Positions 17,692 through 26,262 of a stretch of 64,000 nucleotides of DNA are shown here, piece after piece. The notes under the pieces were generated by a model. It was given only the letters and a program-made list of their open reading frames with translations. It made no database searches and had not been told where the DNA came from. Position numbers and translations under genes: made by a program. The stretch is taken from contig NZ_JAAIXY010000001.1 in NCBI RefSeq assembly GCF_010894455.1, positions 558,001 to 622,000 of the forward strand, given 5' to 3'. The first letter of the stretch is position 1; every line of letters starts with the position of its first letter. This DNA comes from Myxococcus eversor. GTDB taxonomy: Bacteria > Myxococcota > Myxococcia > Myxococcales > Myxococcaceae.

Positions 17692-18182
17692 GACGCCTCC
17701 CACTCCCAGGAGGACGACTGGCCGGGGCCCGAGGAGCACTTCACCACCAGCCGCGTGACGCCGTCCTTGCGCAGGGCGGAGCCGTCTCCCAGCAGCTCCT
17801 CGCCGAAGACGCGCGCCAGCTCCTCCAGCGTCACGTTCTCCACCGGCAGCACGGTGATGTCGCGCGCGAGGAAGCGCAGCTCCTCCCCGTTGAAGCGCGC
17901 CAGGACATCGCCCTTCGCGTCCCGCTCCAACTTCAAGAAAGGGGACCTCTCCGGAAGGAAGAACGTCTCGTTCCAGGCGCGGCAGCGGGCGATGATGGTC
18001 TGCTTCAGCGGGCCGTAGTCGGAGAGCATCCCGTTGTCGGCGACCTCGCCCGTCAGCGCGACATAGACGGTGAAGTTGTGGCCGTGCAGGTTCTCGCGGT
18101 GCGTCGCGGAGAAGATGGTGAAGTGCCCGGCCGAGAACTTCATCTCTTCCTTGTAGAGCTCCAGGGTCGTCGTGCGTGGCAT
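17688..18182 (-). CDS. 6-pyruvoyl-tetrahydropterin synthase-like protein without the catalytic Cys
   Basis: About 164 residues. The zinc-binding pattern of the PTPS/QueD family is present (KFSAGHFTIF and NLHGHNFTVYVALTG). The Cys that in QueD lies four residues before HGH is replaced: the sequence reads THRENLHGHN. A conserved Glu-type C-terminal motif is not obvious. The start is ambiguous: ATG 18182 gives MPRTTTLEL, ATG 18203 adds seven residues, and neither has a strong ribosome site. It is overlapped by the SDR gene downstream. It could have a different pterin lyase or epimerase activity, or be inactive. Confidence 0.75.
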   Translation of the reverse strand: MPRTTTLELYKEEMKFSAGHFTIFSATHRENLHGHNFTVYVALTGEVADNGMLSDYGPLKQTIIARCRAWNETFFLPERSPFLKLERDAKGDVLARFNGEELRFLARDITVLPVENVTLEELARVFGEELLGDGSALRKDGVTRLVVKCSSGPGQSSSWEWEAS

Positions 18183-18282
18183 GAGCAGGCGTGGGGTTAG
18201 CATCTGCCGTCGCCGCCGGGAAGTCTCGCGCCCCGGGACGTCCTGGCTCCGCCCGGGGGAAATGAGCGATTCTGGAAGGCCC

Positions 18283-19662
18283 ATGCTCCTGCCCCTGCTC
18301 ACCCTGGGTGTGTTCCTGTCCGCCAAGCCGCCCGCGGACGAGAAGGTCTTCACCCCGTGCCCCGCTTCCGCGCCCGAGGAGTGGACGGCGGCCCGTGAGC
18401 GGCTGCTCGCCCTGGATGCGAGGCTGGAGGCGCTGCCGGACGACGGTGACGGGAAGCTCGGCGTGTCGGCCCTGCGCGAGCTCTTGATGTCGCGCTGCTT
18501 CGAGATGAGCCGGGAGGAGCCCGAGCCCGTCCCCGAGGACGTGCCGCTCCTGGGCTTGAAGACCTGGTGGAAGGAAGGGGGACGGAGCTGGGTGGAGTCC
18601 TACCTGGAGCTGGGCAAGCCCGGCACGCGCACGGTGGTGCTGCCGCCCGAGGCCCGCGACGTGCTGACGCTGGAGACCGTGAAGCCGGACCACCGGCTCG
18701 CGGGGATGCTGTGCTCCTCCAAGGACGCGGCCTGCGCGAAGGAGACGGAGGCCTGGTCCGGGAGGATGGAGGCGTCCTTCCTGCGAGAGCTGGAGCGGAA
18801 GGCCGACAAGGCGGAGGCGAAGTTGGAGGCGGAGGCTCGCAAGGCCTGCGTGAACGACGCGAAGCCCCGGCCGAAGCGCTGGCGCTACACGGCCTGGCGC
18901 TCCTGTGAGGGCGGGACGAAGTCCTTCGAGAAGGTGCTTCCGGTGGTGCGGCTCCGCGCGCCGACGGAGGGCTGGCTGGTGCTGCGGGGCCGCCGGGGGC
19001 ACTACTCGTTCTGCGACGAGGTGCGCGCGTACCACCTGGAGACGGGCGCGGCCTGGGTGTCGCAAAGCTGCAGCAGGCTGTCGCTGTACGAGGACGCGGA
19101 GCGCATCGGTCGCGTGGATGTGGAGACCACCCAGGCGAACCGTCGTCCCCAGGTGACGGCGGGGGCCCTGTCGCGAGAGCTGCTGCGCGAGCTGACGTGG
19201 GTGCTCCTGCTCGGCGAAGAGGGCATCTCCGTGGAGCGCGCCCGCCCGGTCACCCGCACGGTGCCCGCGGGCTATGCCATTGAATGGCGGGAGCGGCCCT
19301 CGGGCATCACCACCATGGCCGGGATGGGAGGCGGCTCCATGTGGTTCCACAGCGGGCAGACCCATCTGAGCTGGACCTGGTTTCCTCCCGCGAAAGGCGA
19401 GCCGCTCACGGGCGAGGTGACGTGGCCCGAGTCCGCCGACCCCGCGGAGAACCACGCGGACGAGTTGATCGTGGCGCTGGAGGAGACCTTCAAGCCTGGC
19501 TGCCCGTCCAGCCCCGCGCCCGTGGACCTGCTCGACTTCACGCGTCCGGCCGGCGTCAGCGCGGTGGATGCCCCCGAAGGTGTCGACCAGGAGCAGGACG
19601 AACTGCTCACGGCGCTGCGCGACTGGAAGCCACCTCCGGGGTGCTCCGCCACGGGCAAGTGA
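18283..19662 (+). CDS. Hypothetical secreted protein
   Basis: This 459-residue protein starts with a short signal peptide (MLLPLLTLGVFLSAK). The ATG at 18283 is chosen because GGAAGG precedes it closely; ATG 18262 in frame is the alternative. An acidic helical region at about 150-190 (Lys/Glu/Ala-rich) links two globular parts, and several cysteines (for example LLMSRCFEMS and MLCSSKDAACAK) suggest disulfides. I recognise no domain. It diverges from the PTPS-like gene and precedes a 398-base gap. Confidence 0.65.
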   Translation: MLLPLLTLGVFLSAKPPADEKVFTPCPASAPEEWTAARERLLALDARLEALPDDGDGKLGVSALRELLMSRCFEMSREEPEPVPEDVPLLGLKTWWKEGGRSWVESYLELGKPGTRTVVLPPEARDVLTLETVKPDHRLAGMLCSSKDAACAKETEAWSGRMEASFLRELERKADKAEAKLEAEARKACVNDAKPRPKRWRYTAWRSCEGGTKSFEKVLPVVRLRAPTEGWLVLRGRRGHYSFCDEVRAYHLETGAAWVSQSCSRLSLYEDAERIGRVDVETTQANRRPQVTAGALSRELLRELTWVLLLGEEGISVERARPVTRTVPAGYAIEWRERPSGITTMAGMGGGSMWFHSGQTHLSWTWFPPAKGEPLTGEVTWPESADPAENHADELIVALEETFKPGCPSSPAPVDLLDFTRPAGVSAVDAPEGVDQEQDELLTALRDWKPPPGCSATGK

Positions 19663-20060
19663 CCTCCCACCTCGGACCGGCCGCTTCAATTTGCGTTGCG
19701 CGTCAGGGCCGGGGGCAATTAGTAATGGGCAATGTTGCAAATTACCTCCGCGGTGAGGCGTGCTCCGCCTCGGGTGTCCCATTCCTCGGGACGCTGTTGT
19801 CGTTCCTCGTCTCGCTAACACCCCACCGGTCCTCGCGCGGAGGGCCGAGCCCGTCTCCAGGCTCGGCGCGCCGCAAGCCCGGCTCCTGAGTCAGTCCCAG
19901 ACACATCCACATCCTGTCTTCCGGCGGTGACGCACCGACTGGCCGGGAGAAGTGCATTCAGTCGTTCCCCTCCTGTTTCCCACGGGCCGCCGGAGGCGCA
20001 ATCGCGGGCATGCGAGCGCCACCGGTGTGTCCGACCCCTGAATAGAAGTTGGAGTCAGCC
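19663..20060 (+). promoter_or_regulatory. Upstream region of the first RND pump
   Basis: These 398 bases contain a relatively AT-rich patch at 19685-19745. It has inverted AATTTGC (19688-19694) and GCAAATT (19737-19743), and GGGCAAT is repeated twice within it (19713-19719 and 19727-19733). This resembles operator architecture for the pump genes that start at 20061. No regulator gene is adjacent. The remainder, 19760-20050, shows nothing I can identify. GGAG precedes ATG 20061 by 8 bases. Confidence 0.35.
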
Positions 20061-21251
20061 ATGAATTGGAGACGTGCAGCGGTGGGAGGGGCTCTGGCCC
20101 TCCCGCTGGTGGTGGGTGGTCTTGTGCTCGCGCGAGACGAGGGCTCGGACGCGCAACAAGGAGGAGGGCCCGCGAAACCGGCGGCGGCGCCCGTCGTCGT
20201 GGCGGAGGTCGTCACCCGGCAGGTGGCGAACAGCGCCGAGTTCACCGGCACGCTCGCGGCGGTGCAGAGCGTGGAGCTGCGGCCTCGCGTCGGTGGCTAT
20301 ATCGACGCGGTGCGCTTCGCGGAGGGCGGCCTCGTCACGGCGGGGCAGGTGCTGTTCCAGCTCGACGCGCGCACCTTCGAGGCGGCGCATGCCCGGGCCC
20401 AGGCGGACCTGCGTCAGGCCGAGGAGCGGCGCACGCTGGCGGAGAAGAAGTTCGAGCGAGGGGAGAAGCTGGTGGCCGAGCAGGCCATCTCCCGGGGTGA
20501 CTTCGACGTGCTGGTGGCGGAGCGCGCGGAGTCCCGTGCGCGCGTGGAGTCCGCGAAGGCGGCGGCCCGCTCCGCGGAGATTGACCTGCAGGACACCCGC
20601 GTGCGCGCGCCCGTCAGCGGCAGGGTGGGGCGGGCGCTGGTGACGGCGGGCAACCTGGTCAGCGGCGGCAGCGCCAACGCCACGCTGCTCACCACCATCG
20701 TCTCGGTGGAGCCGTTCTACGTCTACTTCGACGTGGACGAGGCGACGTACCTGCGCTTCGCGGGCACGGCTTCGGGAGCGCGCGGCAAGGACGGGCGCGT
20801 CAACGCGGTGCCGGTGCGCGTGGCGCTGACGGGTGAGGAGGGCTTCCCCCGCGAGGCGCGGCTGGACTTCCTGGACAATCAAGTGGCGACGGCGACAGGG
20901 ACGGCGCGAGCGCGCGCGGTGCTGCCCAACTCCGACGGGAAGCTGACGGCGGGCCTGTTCGCCCGGGTGCGACTGGAGACGGGCGCGGCGCATCCCACGC
21001 TCCTCATCCAGGACCAGGCGGTGGGGACGGACCAGAAGGGGCGCTACGTGCTCGTCGTGCGTCCGGACCAGACGCTGGAGCAGCGGCGCGTGGAGCTGGG
21101 GACCACCGAGAGCGGGTTGCGCGTGGTGCTCAAGGGCCTGTCGACGGGTGAGCGCGTGGTGCTCAAGGGCATGGCTCGGCCGGGCATGACGGTGGCGCCC
21201 ACGGTGGTGGCCATGGCCGGCTCCGAGCATGCCGAAGGGGCGCGGCCGTGA
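20061..21251 (+). CDS. RND efflux periplasmic adaptor (membrane fusion protein)
   Basis: This 396-residue protein has a single N-terminal hydrophobic anchor (ALALPLVVGGLVLA) without an obvious lipobox. The barrel-sandwich (lipoyl-like) halves are visible in ELRPRVGGYIDAVRFAEGG and DTRVRAPVSGRVGRALV, separated by an alpha-hairpin coiled coil (about 115-175). It belongs to the AcrA/MexE family. It links the inner-membrane pump encoded next to an outer-membrane channel. Its stop codon overlaps the GTG start of the pump gene (GTGA). Confidence 0.92.
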   Translation: MNWRRAAVGGALALPLVVGGLVLARDEGSDAQQGGGPAKPAAAPVVVAEVVTRQVANSAEFTGTLAAVQSVELRPRVGGYIDAVRFAEGGLVTAGQVLFQLDARTFEAAHARAQADLRQAEERRTLAEKKFERGEKLVAEQAISRGDFDVLVAERAESRARVESAKAAARSAEIDLQDTRVRAPVSGRVGRALVTAGNLVSGGSANATLLTTIVSVEPFYVYFDVDEATYLRFAGTASGARGKDGRVNAVPVRVALTGEEGFPREARLDFLDNQVATATGTARARAVLPNSDGKLTAGLFARVRLETGAAHPTLLIQDQAVGTDQKGRYVLVVRPDQTLEQRRVELGTTESGLRVVLKGLSTGERVVLKGMARPGMTVAPTVVAMAGSEHAEGARP

Positions 21252-24200
21252 AGTTCGCGCACTTCTTCGTGGACCGGCCCATCTTCGCGGCCGTGCTGTC
21301 CGTGCTGCTGCTGATTGGCGGTGGCCTGTCGTTGATTCAGCTTCCGCTGAGCGAGTACCCGGCCGTGTCACCGCCCACGGTGGTGGTGCGCGCGGCCTAT
21401 CCGGGCGCGGACCCGGGCGTCATCGCGGAGACAGTGGCCGCGCCGCTGGAGCAGGAGATCAACGGCGTGGAGGGCATGCTCTATATGTCCTCGCAGGCGA
21501 CGAGCGATGGCCGGGTGGCCGTCACCGTCACCTTCGCGATGGGCGTGAATCCGGACACCGCGCAGGTGCAGGTGCAGAACCGCGTGGCCCGAGCGATTCC
21601 GCGCCTGCCGGCGGAGGTGCAGCGGCTGGGTGTGCTCACCGAGAAGTCGAGCCCGGACCTGCTGATGGTGGTGCACCTGGTGTCGCCCGACGGGACGCTG
21701 GAGCCGCTCTACCTCTCCAACTACGCGGTGCTCCAGGTGCGCGACGTGCTCCAGCGCGTCCCCGGCGTGGGGAGCGTCAACGTGCTGGGCGCGGGCGAGT
21801 ACAGCATGCGCGTCTGGTTGGACCCCCGGTTGCTCGCCGCGCGCGGTCTCACGGCGAGCGACGTGGTGGGCGCCATCCGCGAGCAGAACGTGCAGGTGGC
21901 GGCGGGTGTCATCGGCCAGCAGCCGGATGAGAAGTCCGCCTTCCAGCTCACCGTCACCACGCAGGGCCGGCTCACGGACGAGGAGCAGTTCCGCGACATC
22001 GTCGTGAAGGTGGGCGAGGGCGGGCAGGTGACGCGCCTGCGCGACGTGGCCCGGGTGGAGCTGGGCGCCAACTCCTATTCGGTGCGCGCCCGGTTGGACG
22101 GGAAGCCGGCGGTGGCCATCGGCATCAGCCAGGCTTCGGGCTCCAACGCGCTGGACGTGTCCGCGGGCATTCGCGCGCGGATGGATGAGCTGAACCACGC
22201 GTTCCCCGAGGGCATGGAGTACCGCATCGCGTATGACCCGACGCTCTTCGTGCGCACGTCCATCCGCAACGTGGTGACGACGCTGCTGGAGGCGGTGGTG
22301 CTGGTGGTGCTGGTGGTGCTGCTGTTCCTCCAGACGTGGCGCGCCTCCATCATCCCGCTGGCGGCGGTGCCCGTGTCGCTGGTGGGCACGGCGGCGGTGA
22401 TGCACCTCTTGGGCTTCTCGCTCAACACGCTGTCGCTCTTTGGACTCGTGCTCTCCATCGGCATCGTCGTGGACGACGCCATCGTCGTGGTGGAGAACGT
22501 GGAGCGGCACATCGCCCAGGGCGTCAACCCCAAGGAAGCGGCCCGGCGGGCGATGACGGAGGTGACGGGCCCCATCATCGCGATTACCTCCGTGTTGTCG
22601 GCGGTGTTCGTCCCCACGGCGTTCCTCGGCGGACTCACGGGTCAGTTCTACCGGCAGTTCGCATTGACCATCGCCATCTCCACCATCCTCTCGGCCTTCA
22701 ACTCGCTGACGCTCAGTCCCGCGCTCGCGGGCGTGTTGCTGCGCGGGCACCACGGGCCGAAGGACGGCCTCACGCGCTTCATGGAGAAGGCGTTCGGCGG
22801 GTGGCTCTTCCGTCCGTTCAACCGCTTCTTCGACAAGGCCTCGGAAGGGTACGTGTCGCTGGTGAAGCGGGTGGTGCGCGTCAGCGGGATGGCGCTCATC
22901 GTGTACGGCGGCCTCCTGCTCCTGACGTGGCTGGGCTTCAACAAGGTGCCGGCGGGCTTCGTGCCGATGCAGGACAAGTACTACCTGGTGGGGTTGGCGC
23001 AGCTTCCTCCCGCGTCGTCGCTGGAGCGCACGGACGACGTGGTGAAGCGGATGTCGGACCTGATGCTGGCGGAGAAGGGCGTGGCGAACGTGGTGGCCTT
23101 CTCCGGCATCAGCATCAACGGCTTCGTCAACTCGCCCAACTCCGCCGTCGTCTTCGCGATTCTCGACGACTTCGAGAAGCGCAAGGCGGAGGACATGTCG
23201 GCGAACGCCATCGCTGGCCGTATCCAGATGAAGCTGGGCGGCATCCAGGAGGGCTTCGCGGCCGTCTTCCCTCCGCCCCCGGTGCCGGGCATGGGCTCCA
23301 TGGCGGGCTTCAAGCTCCAGGTGGAGGACCGCGCGGGCCTGGGTCCGGAGGCGCTCTACGCCGCCACACAGGCGTTGGTCCAGAAGGCCTCGGCCGAGCC
23401 CCAGTTGATGGGCCTGATGTCGAGCTTCGAAATCAACGTGCCGCAGCTCCAGGCGGACGTGGACCGGGTGAAGGCGAAGCAGCAGGGTGTACCGCTGGGC
23501 TCGGTGTTCGAGACGCTCCAGATTCACCTGGGCTCGCTGTATGTGAATGACTTCAACCGCTTCGGGCGCACGTACCAGGTGAACGTCCAGGCGGACGCGA
23601 AGCACCGCATGGAGCCGGAGGACATCGGCCGACTCCAGGTGCGCAACCCGCAGGGCGGCATGGTGCCGCTGGCGTCCCTGGTGACGGTGAAGCCCTCGTT
23701 CGGGCCGGACCAGGTGCTGCGCTACAACGGCTATCCGTCCGCGGACATCAACGGCGCGGCGGCGCCCGGCGTGAGCACGGGACAGGCGGTGGCGGCGATG
23801 GAGCGCGTGGCGGCCGAGACACTGCCGGCCGGCATGGGCTTCGAGTGGACAGACCTGACGTACCAGGAGAAGCTCGCCGGCAAGGAAGGCCTGTTCGTCT
23901 TCCCGCTCGCCATCCTGCTGGCCTTCCTCATTCTGGCGGCGCAATACAACAGCTGGTCGCTGCCGCTGGCGGTGTTGCTCACGGTGCCGCTGGCGTTGCT
24001 CAGCGCGATTGCCGGAGTGTGGTTCGTGGGTGGGGACAACAATATCTTCACGCAGATTGGCCTCGTGGTGCTCGTGGGCCTGGCGGCGAAGAACGCCATC
24101 CTCATCGTCGAGTTCGCGCGGGCGCAGGAAGACGAGGGCATGGGCGTGGTGCAGGCGGCGCTGGAGGCGTGCCGGCTGCGGCTGCGGCCCATCCTGATGA

Positions 24201-24433
24201 CCTCCATCGCCTTCATCATGGGCGTGGTGCCGCTGGCGCTGGCCACGGGCGCGGGCGCGGAGATGCGCCAGGCGATGGGCGTGGCGGTGTTCGCGGGCAT
24301 GCTCGGCGTGACGTTGTTCGGGCTGGTGCTGACGCCCATCTTCTACATCGTCATCCGCAAGTTCGCCCTGCGCGGGGCGGAGCGGGAGGCCCCCGTGATT
24401 CCGGCGGGGGCGACGGGCGCGGAAGGCCACTGA
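21248..24433 (+). CDS. RND multidrug efflux permease (HAE1/AcrB family)
   Basis: This 1061-residue protein has full AcrB length and twelve transmembrane segments. Proton-relay residues are present in GIVVDDAIVVVENVERH (paired Asp) and in VLVGLAAKNAILIVEFARA (Lys). The family's N-terminus FVDRPIFAAVLSVLLL and a periplasmic porter region with typical GVEGMLYMSS are present. It starts at GTG 21248, overlapping the adaptor stop. No TolC-type gene follows, so it must borrow an outer-membrane channel encoded elsewhere. Confidence 0.95.
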   Translation: MKFAHFFVDRPIFAAVLSVLLLIGGGLSLIQLPLSEYPAVSPPTVVVRAAYPGADPGVIAETVAAPLEQEINGVEGMLYMSSQATSDGRVAVTVTFAMGVNPDTAQVQVQNRVARAIPRLPAEVQRLGVLTEKSSPDLLMVVHLVSPDGTLEPLYLSNYAVLQVRDVLQRVPGVGSVNVLGAGEYSMRVWLDPRLLAARGLTASDVVGAIREQNVQVAAGVIGQQPDEKSAFQLTVTTQGRLTDEEQFRDIVVKVGEGGQVTRLRDVARVELGANSYSVRARLDGKPAVAIGISQASGSNALDVSAGIRARMDELNHAFPEGMEYRIAYDPTLFVRTSIRNVVTTLLEAVVLVVLVVLLFLQTWRASIIPLAAVPVSLVGTAAVMHLLGFSLNTLSLFGLVLSIGIVVDDAIVVVENVERHIAQGVNPKEAARRAMTEVTGPIIAITSVLSAVFVPTAFLGGLTGQFYRQFALTIAISTILSAFNSLTLSPALAGVLLRGHHGPKDGLTRFMEKAFGGWLFRPFNRFFDKASEGYVSLVKRVVRVSGMALIVYGGLLLLTWLGFNKVPAGFVPMQDKYYLVGLAQLPPASSLERTDDVVKRMSDLMLAEKGVANVVAFSGISINGFVNSPNSAVVFAILDDFEKRKAEDMSANAIAGRIQMKLGGIQEGFAAVFPPPPVPGMGSMAGFKLQVEDRAGLGPEALYAATQALVQKASAEPQLMGLMSSFEINVPQLQADVDRVKAKQQGVPLGSVFETLQIHLGSLYVNDFNRFGRTYQVNVQADAKHRMEPEDIGRLQVRNPQGGMVPLASLVTVKPSFGPDQVLRYNGYPSADINGAAAPGVSTGQAVAAMERVAAETLPAGMGFEWTDLTYQEKLAGKEGLFVFPLAILLAFLILAAQYNSWSLPLAVLLTVPLALLSAIAGVWFVGGDNNIFTQIGLVVLVGLAAKNAILIVEFARAQEDEGMGVVQAALEACRLRLRPILMTSIAFIMGVVPLALATGAGAEMRQAMGVAVFAGMLGVTLFGLVLTPIFYIVIRKFALRGAEREAPVIPAGATGAEGH

Positions 24434-24445
24434 GCCGAGGGGCCG

Positions 24446-24486
24446 TGACGTGTCAGGTGGCGACCTGGACCGCGCCTGACACGTCA
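24446..24486. terminator. Perfect 12-bp inverted repeat after the RND pump
   Basis: TGACGTGTCAGG (24446-24457) is mirrored by CCTGACACGTCA (24475-24486) with a 17-base loop. It lies 12 bases after the permease stop, a position typical of a transcription terminator, though no T-run follows. Each arm is itself almost palindromic (TGAC-GT-GTCA), so protein binding is an alternative. The same 12-mer occurs at 2242-2253. Confidence 0.5.
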
Positions 24487-24597
24487 ACGGCTCGACTCAG
24501 CCCGGGGCTCGCGTGCGGCTTCCCTCGAAGCCGTCCCTACCGCGCGCGTGGTCTTCGGCTTGCACAAGGTGCCTCGAACTTGAAATCCGAGGGGTCG

Positions 24598-25452
24598 ATG
24601 CGCTTCGTGCTGGGAGTCGTTGTCGCGGTGGGGCTGGTGGGCTGTGGTGGTCCGGAGGTGCAGGGCGTCGATGCGGTGGAGAGCATCGGCCAGGAGATTG
24701 TCGGAGGCGTGGAGGCGCGCCCGGGGAGCCACCCCTGGATTGTCAGCATGCAGCAGTACGGGAGCCACTTCTGCGGCGGCTCTCTCATCCGGGTCAGCGC
24801 GACGAAGCAGGAGTCGGACATCATCGTCACGGCCGCGCACTGTGTCTATGACGGCACGTCGAGTCTAACGGTCTCCGCGGGCATTCACGACCTCATGCGT
24901 CCCGGGGCGGGTACCCAGACGGTCCGAGGAGTGAAGACTGTCTACCATCCGGCCTACGACCCGGACACGACGATTAACGACATCGCCGTCGTCAAGCTCG
25001 AGAAGCCCCTCAAGTTCTCCTCCACGGTCCTGCCCATCCTGCTCCCGCTCGCGGGAGAGACCGTCTCGGACAACGCCGAGGCGACAGTGGCGGGGTGGGG
25101 CCTGACACGCGAGGGCGGATATGACACGTCCCCTGTCCTGATGCAGGTAGGGGTCCCCACCATCCCGCATCAGCTCATGGTGAATGCCTACCGCTCTCAA
25201 GGTATCCACATCGATCGCTACGCGATGCTCGGGGCGGGGTACTCGCAGGGGGGCAAGGACGCCTGCCAGGGCGACAGTGGGGGACCGCTCTTCATGCTCG
25301 GAGCGCAGGGCAAGCCAGTGCTCCAGGGCATCGTGAGCTTTGGCGTGGGCTGCGCGAGGCCCGGCCTGCCCGGCATCTATGCCCGGGTCTCCAACTACAT
25401 CCCGTGGATCAACACCCAGGTTCGCCTCCTGAGCGTCACGGCGAGGCTGTAG
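24598..25452 (+). CDS. Trypsin-like serine protease lipoprotein (S1 family)
   Basis: This 284-residue protein has a lipobox (VGLVGCGG), so it is probably an anchored or secreted lipoprotein. The mature protease starts at IVGGVEARPGSHPWIVSM, the usual activation N-terminus. The triad is His in VTAAHCVYD, Asp in INDIAVVKL and Ser in QGDSGGPL. Asp six residues before the Ser (KDACQGDSGG) predicts cleavage after Arg/Lys. It has an SRP-like short leader before IVGG, so autolysis or another protease would activate it. It stands alone after the RND pump. Confidence 0.93.
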   Translation: MRFVLGVVVAVGLVGCGGPEVQGVDAVESIGQEIVGGVEARPGSHPWIVSMQQYGSHFCGGSLIRVSATKQESDIIVTAAHCVYDGTSSLTVSAGIHDLMRPGAGTQTVRGVKTVYHPAYDPDTTINDIAVVKLEKPLKFSSTVLPILLPLAGETVSDNAEATVAGWGLTREGGYDTSPVLMQVGVPTIPHQLMVNAYRSQGIHIDRYAMLGAGYSQGGKDACQGDSGGPLFMLGAQGKPVLQGIVSFGVGCARPGLPGIYARVSNYIPWINTQVRLLSVTARL

Positions 25453-25545
25453 TCCGCCTGGACGTGCCGCGTTCGAGCCCGTGGCTCCCTGGGGGACTGC
25501 TCAGTCGCCCGGGCCGTGGCTACCTTGAGGCGCCGGGAGGTGCCT

Positions 25546-26193
25546 GTGGCCAAGCCGGGCCCGCAGTCCGGGAAGAGGTCGCGCTCGAAGCCGATGAGGG
25601 GCTCGGACACCGCGCTGCTCATCATCGACGTCATCAACGACCTGGACTTCCCCGGGGGAGAGCACGTGCTCCCCTGGGCGTCGCGGATGGTGGAGCGATT
25701 GGCGCCCTTCGCCCAGCGGATGCGCAAGGCGGGGGTGCCGGTCATCTACGTCAACGACAACTTCAACCACTGGCGCAGCAACTTCCGGGACGTCTACCGG
25801 CACTGCACCCGGGCGGGCAGCCGGGGCCGAGGCATCGCCCGGGCCTTGCGGCCCCATGCCACGGACTACTTCGTCCTCAAGCCCAAGCACTCGGCCTTCT
25901 TCGCCACGTCGCTGGTTCCCCTCTTGGAGTATCTGGGGACGAAGAAGCTGCTGATGGCGGGCATCGCCACCAACCTGTGCGTCTTCTTCAGCGCCCATGA
26001 CGCGCACATGCACGAGTACGACATCACCGTGCTGAGCGACTGCTGTTGCGCGGAGAGCGACACGGACCACGATCTGGCGTTGGACCAGCTCCAGCGCTTC
26101 CTGCGGGTCCGCGTGTGCAGGGCCGACGAGGTGAAGCGTGGAGGTCGCGTCCGCCGGCCCGTGCATCCCTCGAAGGGGTCCGGGCGTCTGTAA
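25546..26193 (+). CDS. Isochorismatase-family cysteine hydrolase
   Basis: This protein of about 215 residues has the Asp-Lys-Cys triad of the family: Asp in ALLIIDVINDL, Lys in FVLKPKHSAFF and Cys in GIATNLCVFFSAHDAHM. Such enzymes hydrolyse amides, N-carbamoyl compounds or isochorismate in the cytoplasm. The GTG at 25546 is chosen because GGGAGG lies 5 bases before it; GTG 25516 is an alternative. The C-terminus has a basic extension (KRGGRVRRPVHPSKGS). Substrate unknown. Confidence 0.85.
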   Translation: MAKPGPQSGKRSRSKPMRGSDTALLIIDVINDLDFPGGEHVLPWASRMVERLAPFAQRMRKAGVPVIYVNDNFNHWRSNFRDVYRHCTRAGSRGRGIARALRPHATDYFVLKPKHSAFFATSLVPLLEYLGTKKLLMAGIATNLCVFFSAHDAHMHEYDITVLSDCCCAESDTDHDLALDQLQRFLRVRVCRADEVKRGGRVRRPVHPSKGSGRL

Positions 26194-26262
26194 CGGGGCT
26201 CAACCCACCCAGGGTGCGAAGCTTCTGCGTCCGGCCGCGGGTTGCGCCTAGACTGCCGCCCC

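Noticed and set aside
19725-19889. 54-residue ORF with one hydrophobic stretch in the gap before the RND pump
   Set aside because: It has only a weak ribosome site and a low-complexity tail; I could not separate it from chance in GC-rich DNA.
21368-24487. 1039-codon open frame antisense to the first RND permease
   Set aside because: The protein is rich in His/Arg/Gln typical of shadow frames; the plus-strand RND protein is unmistakable.
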